Assembly: GCA_023387085.1 (NCBI GenBank)
Contig: JAEWIL010000132.1
Coordinates: forward strand, 1-5,049
Direction of reading: 5' to 3'
DNA length: 5,049 nt
From: Pseudomonadota bacterium
GTDB taxonomy: Bacteria; Pseudomonadota; Alphaproteobacteria; Sphingomonadales; Sphingomonadaceae
Position 1 is the stretch's first letter. Every line of letters starts with the position of its first letter. The notes beneath the pieces were generated by a model. The model was not told the DNA's origin, searched no databases, and saw only the letters and a program-made list of their open reading frames with translations. Position numbers and translations under genes: made by a program. Shown here in pieces: positions 1-5,049 of the stretch.

Positions 1-1386
1 CTGCAAGCCAACGCGCGGCGGTTCCGCGGCTTTGCCGCGCCTCCGGTGATCGTCGAGGCGGCACGCGCCGCGGTCGACGCCGCAAGCTTCGAAGCCGGTC
101 AGGCCGAAGAGCGACGGTTGTTCGAAAAACTCGCCTCGGGGCCGCAGCCGCCGGCGATGCGTCACGTCTTTTTCGCCGAGCGCGAGGCGGCGAAAGTCCC
201 TGGTCTGGACCCTGCGGCCGCCATCCGGCCTGTCGACAAGATCGGCATTATCGGCGCAGGCACGATGGGCAGCGGGATTGCGATCGCCTTCCTGAACGCC
301 GGCCTGCCCGTCACGCTCGTGGAAACCGGCCAGGAGGCCCTCGATCGGGGCGTCGGCCTCATCCGGACGACGATCGAACGTCAGGTGACAAACGGCCGCA
401 TCGCGCCCGACGCGGGCGCGCGGGCGATCGGGATGCTCACAGCGACGCTCGATTTCGAAGCGCTCGCGGACGTCGACCTGGTGGTCGAGGCGGCGTATGA
501 GGACATGGCCGTCAAGCGCGAGATTTTTGCCCGGATCGACAAGGTTGCCCGCGCCGGCGCGATCCTCGCGACCAACACATCCTATCTCGACGTCGACGAG
601 ATCGCCGCAGCAACCGCGCGTCCTGAAGACGTGATCGGGCTTCACTTCTTCTCGCCCGCGAACATCATGCGGCTGCTCGAGGTCGTACGCGGCGCGAAGA
701 CGGCCGATGACGTGCTCGCCACCGCTCTCAAGCTCTCCCGCCGCATCGGGAAAATTCCTGTCGTCGCCGGCGTGGCGTTCGGTTTCATTGGCAACCGGAT
801 GCTCCACATTCGCCGCGAAGCGGCGAACGAACTGCTCTTGCAGGGCGTCAGCCCCTATCAGATCGACCGGGTGCTTGAGGATTTCGGGATGCCGATGGGT
901 CCGTTCCGCATGTCCGATCTCGCCGGGCTCGATATCGGCTGGTCGGCGGAGACCTCGCGCGGCGAAACGCTGCGCGACCGGCTCTGTGAAGCCGGGCGCC
1001 GCGGGCAGAAAAGCGGAGCCGGTTTTTACGATTATGACGAGAAGCGCCGGGCCTCGCCCTCGCCGCTTGTCGAGGAGATGGTTGCGGCGCTCGCCGGCGA
1101 GAAGGGCCGCGCGGCGGCGGTGCTCGACGACGACGCCATTTTCGCGCGCCTGACCTGGCCGATGATAGCCGAGGCGTACCGGATTCTCGAAGAAGGCAAG
1201 GCCATCCGGGCGTCGGACATCGATATCGTGTGGCTGAACGGTTACGGCTGGCCGGCCTGGACCGGAGGGCCGATGTATCACGCCCGCCAGATCGGCGAAG
1301 CCCGCGTCGTCGCCGAACTGGACGCGATGGGTCTCGGCGACCGGGTGCCGGAAACACTGCGAGCCGCTGCGCAAACGGCGGTCTAG
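1..1386 (+). CDS. Multifunctional enoyl-CoA hydratase / L-3-hydroxyacyl-CoA dehydrogenase, 5'-partial (FadB/FadJ-like)
   Basis: The reading frame is open from base 1 to the TAG at 1384-1386, giving 461 residues of a family usually about 700 long. Roughly 240 residues are therefore missing, namely the N-terminal enoyl-CoA hydratase (crotonase) domain. Residues 1 to about 75 form the helical linker typical of these fusions (FFAEREAAKVPG). The NAD-binding Rossmann domain follows, with GAGTMG at residues 85-90 (bases 253-270). The 3-hydroxyacyl-CoA dehydrogenase catalytic set is intact: Ser194 in NTS, His215 in GLHFFSP, Glu227 in LLEVV and Asn265 in GNRM. Their spacing matches Ser429, His450, Glu462 and Asn501 of E. 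coli FadB. Two dehydrogenase C-terminal repeats follow (GMPMGPFRMSDLAG and NGYGWPAWTGGPM). It would oxidise L-3-hydroxyacyl-CoA to 3-ketoacyl-CoA with NAD+ in the cytosol, after hydration by the missing domain. FadB and FadJ types cannot be told apart here. It ends 22 bp before the next gene, suggesting an operon. Family certain, substrate unknown. Confidence 0.95.
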   Translation: MQANARRFRGFAAPPVIVEAARAAVDAASFEAGQAEERRLFEKLASGPQPPAMRHVFFAEREAAKVPGLDPAAAIRPVDKIGIIGAGTMGSGIAIAFLNAGLPVTLVETGQEALDRGVGLIRTTIERQVTNGRIAPDAGARAIGMLTATLDFEALADVDLVVEAAYEDMAVKREIFARIDKVARAGAILATNTSYLDVDEIAAATARPEDVIGLHFFSPANIMRLLEVVRGAKTADDVLATALKLSRRIGKIPVVAGVAFGFIGNRMLHIRREAANELLLQGVSPYQIDRVLEDFGMPMGPFRMSDLAGLDIGWSAETSRGETLRDRLCEAGRRGQKSGAGFYDYDEKRRASPSPLVEEMVAALAGEKGRAAAVLDDDAIFARLTWPMIAEAYRILEEGKAIRASDIDIVWLNGYGWPAWTGGPMYHARQIGEARVVAELDAMGLGDRVPETLRAAAQTAV

Positions 1387-1392
1387 GCGGAC

Positions 1393-1400
1393 AGGAGGGG
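1393..1400 (+). promoter_or_regulatory. Shine-Dalgarno site of the MDR oxidoreductase gene
   Basis: AGGAGGGG lies 8 bases before the ATG at 1409 and closely matches the anti-Shine-Dalgarno of 16S rRNA. It supports 1409 as the start. It sits in the 22-bp gap after the preceding stop codon, where there is no room for a separate promoter, so the two genes are probably read from one transcript. Confidence 0.8.
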
Positions 1401-1408
1401 AGAAGCGC

Positions 1409-2461
1409 ATGGGCGAAATCACCAATCGACGCTGGATCTATGCGCGCGCCGTCGACGGCCCCCTGACCCCGGCGCATTTCGAGATGCGCCGGGAAGCGGT
1501 TCCCGTCCCCGGCCTCGGCCAAACCCTCGTCCGGGTACGGATGGTGTCGATCGATCCCACCAACCGCAACTGGATCCTACGACCAGGCTATTTGCCGCAG
1601 GTAATGCCCGGAGACGTCATGAGCGCCTTCGGCGTCGGCGAGGTCGTCGAGACGCGCGATCCCTACCGCTTCCGGGTTGGCGATATCGTTCATGGCAACC
1701 TCGGGTGGCAGGATTATGCCCTGCTGAACAGCTTCGACCGGCAAGAATATGTCCATGTCTGCCGCCCCGGCGCATCGATCGAAGATCAGATCGGGGTTTA
1801 CGGGGTTACCGGCCTCACCGCCTATTTCGGACTCGAGAAGCTGGGGCCGTTCGCCGCCGGCGAAACCATCGTGGTGGCGGGCGCGAGCGGCGCGTGCGGC
1901 AGCATTCTGGGCCAGCTCGCGCGGGCGCATGGTTGCCGGGTTGTCGGCATCGCTGGCGGCCGCGACAAATGCGAGCGGGTCAAGGAGGAACTCGGGTTCG
2001 ACGCCGTCGCCGACTATAAGGCGGACGACTTCGGTTCGCAGTTGATAGCTGCTTGCCCGGGCGGCGTAAGCGCCTTTTCCGATGGCGTAGGCGGCGCCGT
2101 CGCGTCGGCCGTCTATCCCCTTCTGCGCTATGGCGCGCGCGTCCTGGACTATGGCAACATCGCCAATTACGACGCGAACACCGCGGAGAATTTCCGCAAC
2201 GGAACGGTCAAACGCGGCCGAACGGATGGGGAGGACAGCCTCTTGCGCGAACGCCGCGTTCGCTGCGAGCGCCTTCTCGTCTTCGATCATTATGGCCGCC
2301 GGTCAGCCGCCGTCGAGGAGATGGCGGATCTTCTCGCAGCAGGCGCGATGACCGCGCCCTCGACCGTCGTCGAGGGCTTCGAAACGCTTCCTGACATGCT
2401 TGTCGGCGTCTTCACGGGCGACGAGGCGCGCTTCGGCAAGGTGAGCGTGCGCATCGGCTGA
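1409..2461 (+). CDS. Zinc-free MDR NADP-dependent oxidoreductase (prostaglandin reductase / CurA / 2-alkenal reductase type)
   Basis: This complete protein of 350 residues is the usual length for the leukotriene B4 12-hydroxydehydrogenase / prostaglandin reductase family. These soluble enzymes use NADPH to reduce the C=C bond of enals and enones. The N-terminal catalytic domain shows SIDPTNRNW (residues 47-55), GVGEVVE (75-81) and GNLGWQDYA (96-104). GVTGLTAYFGL (132-142) leads into the Rossmann domain, whose nucleotide loop is AGASGACGSILGQLA (157-171). IAGGRDKCERVKEELGF (181-197) carries Lys187, where the family contacts the NADP 2'-phosphate, and Tyr203 lies in ADYKADDF. No zinc-ligand cysteine pattern is visible. 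The C-terminal part ends VFDHYGRR...FGKVSVRIG, as in the family. Oddities are SDGVGG (224-229) where relatives have YFDNVGG or similar, and RVRCERLLVFD where RMQGFIVFD is usual. The start is set by a strong Shine-Dalgarno. Its place behind a beta-oxidation gene suggests reduction of an unsaturated catabolic intermediate, but the substrate cannot be read from the sequence. Confidence 0.92.
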   Translation: MGEITNRRWIYARAVDGPLTPAHFEMRREAVPVPGLGQTLVRVRMVSIDPTNRNWILRPGYLPQVMPGDVMSAFGVGEVVETRDPYRFRVGDIVHGNLGWQDYALLNSFDRQEYVHVCRPGASIEDQIGVYGVTGLTAYFGLEKLGPFAAGETIVVAGASGACGSILGQLARAHGCRVVGIAGGRDKCERVKEELGFDAVADYKADDFGSQLIAACPGGVSAFSDGVGGAVASAVYPLLRYGARVLDYGNIANYDANTAENFRNGTVKRGRTDGEDSLLRERRVRCERLLVFDHYGRRSAAVEEMADLLAAGAMTAPSTVVEGFETLPDMLVGVFTGDEARFGKVSVRIG

Positions 2462-2490
2462 GCAGTGCGCGGCGGCGACCCGCGGCAAAC

Positions 2491-2516
2491 CGGCGGGCGC
2501 GCCGATGCGCCGGCCG
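2491..2516 (+). terminator. GC-rich hairpin after the MDR gene, possible weak or Rho-assisted terminator
   Basis: CGGCGGGCGC (2491-2500) can pair with GCGCCGGCCG (2507-2516) around a 6-base loop, with one G-G mismatch at 2495/2512. It begins 30 bases after the stop of the oxidoreductase gene and before the AT-rich promoter-like patch. No T-run follows, so it is not a canonical intrinsic terminator. In DNA this rich in G and C such a stem can also arise by chance. Confidence 0.3.
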
Positions 2517-2535
2517 CGCGGCGCCAGCGTTCCAC

Positions 2536-2551
2536 ATCACACATGTGTGAT
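2536..2551. promoter_or_regulatory. Perfect 16-bp palindrome, candidate operator for the acyl-CoA dehydrogenase gene
   Basis: ATCACACATGTGTGAT is identical to its reverse complement over all 16 bases. It lies in an AT-richer patch within a G+C-rich window, 72 bases before the start codon at 2624 and just upstream of a TATATATT stretch. Position, symmetry and length fit a binding site for a dimeric repressor or activator that would control the downstream gene. TetR, GntR and MarR families are common regulators of acyl-CoA catabolism, but the site does not let me name the family. The half-sites (TCACA...TGTGA) run opposite to the CRP consensus (TGTGA...TCACA), so it is not a normal CRP site. 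No regulator gene is in the window. Confidence 0.6.
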
Positions 2552-2568
2552 ATCGCATGCTATATATT
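2540..2568 (+). promoter_or_regulatory. Putative promoter of the fused acyl-CoA dehydrogenase gene
   Basis: TATATT at 2563-2568 resembles a -10 element and lies in the most AT-rich patch of the intergenic region. A 17-bp spacer places the -35 position at about 2540-2545, inside the 16-bp palindrome, with no good match to TTGACA. A poor -35 box overlapped by a palindrome is common at regulated promoters. Transcription would start near 2575, leaving a leader of about 50 bases. The promoter is inferred from base composition and position only. Confidence 0.4.
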
Positions 2569-2610
2569 GCACGCTCGTTGAGCGGACCATAGACTGGCTT
2601 CCGGATCATC

Positions 2611-2617
2611 AAGGGAG
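2611..2617 (+). promoter_or_regulatory. Shine-Dalgarno site of the fused acyl-CoA dehydrogenase gene
   Basis: AAGGGAG lies 6 bases upstream of the ATG at 2624 and supports that codon as the start of the 754-residue protein. Confidence 0.7.
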
Positions 2618-2623
2618 CGTGAC

Positions 2624-4888
2624 ATGGCGCGGACGGAACAGAATCTACCCTCGGACGAAGATCGCGACATGATGCGCGATGCGGCGCGCGGACTGCTTCA
2701 GCAATGCTGGCCATCGGCGTCCCATGACGAGGCGATGGCCGATTCCGACCGCCTGAAATCGGCGTGGACCATGCTCTGCACGCAAGGCTATGCGGCGCTC
2801 GGCGCCGAGCCGCAGGAGGGCGGTCTTCGCGAAATCGCCCTTGTCCTCGAGGAGCTCGGGCGGGCCGCGTGTATTGCGCCCTTCCTCTCCGCCGCCATAG
2901 CCAATCTCGCGCTCTCGCCCGTCCGCGACACGATACCGGAGGCGGACTCCTTTCTGGCTGCGATGCATCGCGGCGACGCGATCCCCGCCCTCTCCTTCGG
3001 CGATTGCGACCCCGAGCGCACGACAGGATCGATCAGCGTTACGAATGGCACCGCGAGCGGACGGCTGCGCTACGTGGAAGCGGCCGCGATAGCGACCCAT
3101 CTCCTCGTTTTCACGCGCGATGCCGGGGCGCTCGCCATCGTCGCGTGCGAGGCAGGAACGGTGTCGGTAGAGCCGACGCGGGCCATGGGGGCGCCGGGAC
3201 TCTCGGAAGTGCTTCTCGAAGATGCTGCGGCGACGCTGATACCGCTGGATGCGGAAACGATCGGCGCGATGCTCGATGTCAGCCGGCTGGGACTTGCCGC
3301 CCGGTCCTACGGCTCGACGCGGCACGTCTTTGAAATGGCCACCGACTATGCCAAGGAGCGGAGGCAGTTCGGCCGCGCGATCGGCAGCTTCCAGGCCTTG
3401 CAGCACAAGCTGGTCAACAATCTGATGGCACTGGAAGGTGTGCGCCTGAGTATCGCCTTCGCTGCCGAGGGCCATGACCTTGGCAATCCCAACTGGCGCC
3501 TCTATGCGACCGCGACCTTTGCGGCGGCGGGAGGTGCGCTCCGCCAGGTCGCGCTGGAAAATCACCATGCCTTCGGCGCGATCGGCTATGCCGAGGAACA
3601 TGAGGCACCGCGCCATTTCAAGCGCGTCCATGTCGATATGATCCGGCATGGCGGGGCACGCCAGGCGCGGAGCGATCTGGCGGATTTCTACCTGGGAGCG
3701 ACGCCGCGCAAGGTTCCCGAACTCGATCTTGGGGAAGCCGGCAACGCTTTTCGCGAAGAAGTCCGCGTCTGGCTCGCCGAGGTCTGGCCGCCCGAACGTG
3801 CCGAAGAGTTCAACAACCGGCCGTACAAGGAGCGCGAATTCGATCCCGCCTTTCCGCGCCAGCTCGGAGAGAAGGGCTGGATCGGGCTCAACTGGCCCGT
3901 CCAGTTCGGTGGCCAGGCCCGCACGCCGCTCGAACTCGTCGGCTTCATGGAGGTGATCGCGCAGGCCGAAGCCCCGCGCGCCGGCGCGCCGATCCACGGC
4001 AATATGCTGATCATGAAGGGAAGTCCCGAACAGCAGGCGGAGCGTCTTCCCGAGATTCTCGCCGGCCGCGCCATCTATGGCATGGGGCTCAGCGAGCCCA
4101 ATTCGGGATCCGATCTCGCCTCGCTCAAGACCCGGGCGGTGCGGGACGGCGATGACTGGGTGATCAACGGGCAGAAAATCTGGTGCACGACCTATTTCGG
4201 CGAATATCTTCTCGTCGCGGCCCGCACCGACCCCGACGCCGAACCGCAGCACGCAGGGATCAGTGCCTTCATTGTCCGCACCGACGCGCCCGGCCTCACG
4301 ATCAGCCCGACCGCGACGATGTACGACGGCACGTTCGCCAATCTCTATTTCGACGACGTACGGGTGCCGGCCAAGGACATGATCGGCGCGCCGGGAACCG
4401 GTTGGGACGTCATCATCAGCGCACTTGGCACCGAGCGGGGTTATTATGGGGGCCAGATGATCATGCAACTGGTCAAGCAGTTCGAAACGCTTTGTACCTA
4501 TCTGCGCGGGACGTCGGGACGCGACGGACGCCTGCTCGCCGCCGATCCCGTCATCCGCGACCGGATGGGGGACTTGATCTGCCAGATCGAGGTCGGAAGG
4601 CGGATGCTGCTCGACTGCGCGCACTCCGCTGAAGGCGGTATCACCCCGCTTGAGAAGGCCGCTATCAGCAAGGTCTATTCGGGCGAGTTGATGGAGCGGT
4701 ACGGCGAAGCGGTCCTCGACATTCTGGGCATGGAGGCCAGCCTGTCCTTCGGTGCGGCGGGCGCCATACATCGCGGCCAGATCGAGCAGCGACTGCGCAA
4801 TTCGCTGATGTGGGTCATCAGCCTCGGCACCAGCGAAATTCAGCGCACGCTGATCGCCAAGGTCGCGCTCGGCCTGCCCGGTCGCTGA
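2624..4888 (+). CDS. Two-module (fused) acyl-CoA dehydrogenase, FadE34-like architecture
   Basis: At 754 residues this is about twice the usual 380-residue acyl-CoA dehydrogenase and contains two such modules in one frame. Module 1 (about 10-356) has a degenerate middle domain, PALSFGDCD (121-129) in place of the flavin-binding signature. It keeps the C-terminal helical motif ERRQFGRAIGSFQALQH (245-261), and GAIGYAEEHE (318-327) puts Glu325 at the MCAD-type catalytic position. Module 2 (about 373-754) has a full middle domain, GMGLSEPNSGSD (486-497) and INGQKIWCTT (514-523). Glu604 in LGTERG is at the IVD-type catalytic position, and the C-terminus is SLGTSEIQRTLIAKVALGLP. Module 2 lacks the RxQFG motif. 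The halves therefore look complementary, as in actinobacterial alpha2beta2 and fused FadE enzymes for steroid side chains. The reaction would be alpha,beta-dehydrogenation of an acyl-CoA with FAD, in the cytosol. The gene has its own promoter-like region. Family is certain; a bulky or polycyclic substrate is inferred. Confidence 0.93.
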   Translation: MARTEQNLPSDEDRDMMRDAARGLLQQCWPSASHDEAMADSDRLKSAWTMLCTQGYAALGAEPQEGGLREIALVLEELGRAACIAPFLSAAIANLALSPVRDTIPEADSFLAAMHRGDAIPALSFGDCDPERTTGSISVTNGTASGRLRYVEAAAIATHLLVFTRDAGALAIVACEAGTVSVEPTRAMGAPGLSEVLLEDAAATLIPLDAETIGAMLDVSRLGLAARSYGSTRHVFEMATDYAKERRQFGRAIGSFQALQHKLVNNLMALEGVRLSIAFAAEGHDLGNPNWRLYATATFAAAGGALRQVALENHHAFGAIGYAEEHEAPRHFKRVHVDMIRHGGARQARSDLADFYLGATPRKVPELDLGEAGNAFREEVRVWLAEVWPPERAEEFNNRPYKEREFDPAFPRQLGEKGWIGLNWPVQFGGQARTPLELVGFMEVIAQAEAPRAGAPIHGNMLIMKGSPEQQAERLPEILAGRAIYGMGLSEPNSGSDLASLKTRAVRDGDDWVINGQKIWCTTYFGEYLLVAARTDPDAEPQHAGISAFIVRTDAPGLTISPTATMYDGTFANLYFDDVRVPAKDMIGAPGTGWDVIISALGTERGYYGGQMIMQLVKQFETLCTYLRGTSGRDGRLLAADPVIRDRMGDLICQIEVGRRMLLDCAHSAEGGITPLEKAAISKVYSGELMERYGEAVLDILGMEASLSFGAAGAIHRGQIEQRLRNSLMWVISLGTSEIQRTLIAKVALGLPGR

Positions 4889-4953
4889 GGCGGGGGCGCA
4901 GCCGAGCGGGCGCGCGTTACCGCAATATGGTTGGATGCTGTGCCGCTTGCCGC

Positions 4954-4983
4954 GGAGGCGCTTGCCTCCCGGAGGGGCTCCGG
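4954..4983. repeat. Two adjoining inverted repeats, possible REP-like palindromic element or weak terminator
   Basis: GGAGGC (4954-4959) pairs with GCCTCC (4964-4969) around a 4-base loop. Immediately after, CCGGAG (4969-4974) pairs with CTCCGG (4978-4983) around GGG. The arms share the CTCC/GGAG core, so alternative pairings between the two hairpins are possible. Short, GC-rich, paired palindromes just after a stop codon resemble repetitive extragenic palindromes, or hairpins that protect or end a transcript. Only one copy is seen in the window, so the repeat status is not shown. Confidence 0.4.
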
Positions 4984-5033
4984 CCCACACCCCGTGCAAT
5001 CATGCCCGGCCATGTCCTATCCGCCTCATCCGT

Positions 5034-5047
5034 AAAAAAAAAAAAAA
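5034..5047. repeat. Homopolymer run of 14 A
   Basis: Fourteen consecutive A residues near the right edge stand out in this G+C-rich DNA. Read on the - strand it is a T14 tract. It could be the tail of an intrinsic terminator for a convergent gene to the right, whose hairpin would lie just beyond the window. It could also be a phase-variable simple repeat or an assembly-end artefact. The window ends two bases later, so these cannot be separated. Confidence 0.7.
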
Positions 5048-5049
5048 CA

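Larger units (their letters stand above)
4889..5049. other. Non-coding 3' flank after the acyl-CoA dehydrogenase gene
   Basis: No supported gene is seen in these 161 bases. Frames opening at the ATGs near 4926 and 4935 stay open to the window edge, but they lack a Shine-Dalgarno and encode Cys/Pro/Arg-rich strings without family features. The stretch holds two small inverted repeats (4954-4983) and ends in a run of 14 A. No T-run follows either hairpin on the + strand, so a canonical terminator for the upstream gene is not evident. Confidence 0.6.

Noticed and set aside
46..48. GTG as the start of a short, stand-alone 3-hydroxyacyl-CoA dehydrogenase
   Set aside because: The frame is open to base 1 and residues upstream of the GTG (LQANARRFRGFAAPP) continue the linker of multifunctional enzymes. 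No Shine-Dalgarno precedes it, so the gene is cut by the window edge.
848..1522. A 224-residue open frame on the - strand across the end of gene 1
   Set aside because: It is an Arg/Pro/Ser-rich shadow of the dehydrogenase gene with no recognisable domain or Shine-Dalgarno support.
1577..2290. A 237-residue open frame on the - strand inside the MDR gene
   Set aside because: It is antisense to a clearly conserved oxidoreductase and has no family features of its own.
2462..2535. Canonical intrinsic terminator after the MDR gene
   Set aside because: A GC stem is present but no T-run follows, so only a low-confidence hairpin is reported.
2536..2551. CRP/FNR-type site
   Set aside because: The half-sites are in the opposite order (TCACA before TGTGA) and the spacing does not fit, so a generic operator is the safer call.
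2645..4999. A 784-residue open frame on the - strand, antisense to the fused dehydrogenase
   Set aside because: It is the mirror of a high-G+C coding strand. Its translation is rich in Arg, Asp and Gly, shows no family motif, and overlaps a gene with unmistakable domain signatures.
4926..5049. Small open frames in the 3' flank starting near 4926 and 4935
   Set aside because: They lack a ribosome binding site, overlap the hairpins, run into the A14 tract, and encode no recognisable protein.

Overview
The window is about two-thirds G+C. It is compactly coded on the + strand and carries three oxidoreductase genes of CoA-thioester or enone chemistry, with no RNA genes, insertion sequences or CRISPR arrays that I can see. 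Base composition, codon use and protein style suggest an alphaproteobacterium, plausibly a sphingomonad. This is a judgement from sequence character, not a demonstrated assignment.

Layout: (1) 1-1386 is the 3' two-thirds of a multifunctional enoyl-CoA hydratase / L-3-hydroxyacyl-CoA dehydrogenase, cut by the left edge so that the hydratase half lies outside. (2) After a 22-bp gap with a strong Shine-Dalgarno comes a complete zinc-free medium-chain dehydrogenase/reductase (MDR) of the prostaglandin reductase / CurA type (1409-2461). Genes 1 and 2 look co-transcribed. (3) A 162-bp intergenic region (2462-2623) holds a GC-rich hairpin, then an AT-rich promoter-like patch with a perfect 16-bp palindrome (2536-2551) that looks like an operator. 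(4) 2624-4888 encodes a 754-residue single-chain protein made of two acyl-CoA dehydrogenase modules. (5) 4889-5049 is non-coding, with two small overlapping inverted repeats and an uninterrupted run of 14 A near the right edge.

Together the genes give a partial beta-oxidation set. The fused dehydrogenase would make the 2-enoyl-CoA, the multifunctional enzyme would hydrate it and oxidise the 3-hydroxyacyl-CoA, and the MDR enzyme could reduce a conjugated C=C bond. Thiolase and acyl-CoA ligase are not in the window. The two-module dehydrogenase resembles the alpha2beta2 and fused dehydrogenases that act on steroid or bile-acid side chains in actinobacteria, so a bulky, branched or polycyclic acyl-CoA is a reasonable but unproven substrate.

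The most informative points are the complementary split of acyl-CoA dehydrogenase motifs between the two halves of the fused protein and the palindrome at its promoter. I see no clear sign of a wholly new kind of system; this looks like a catabolic locus with some unusual details.
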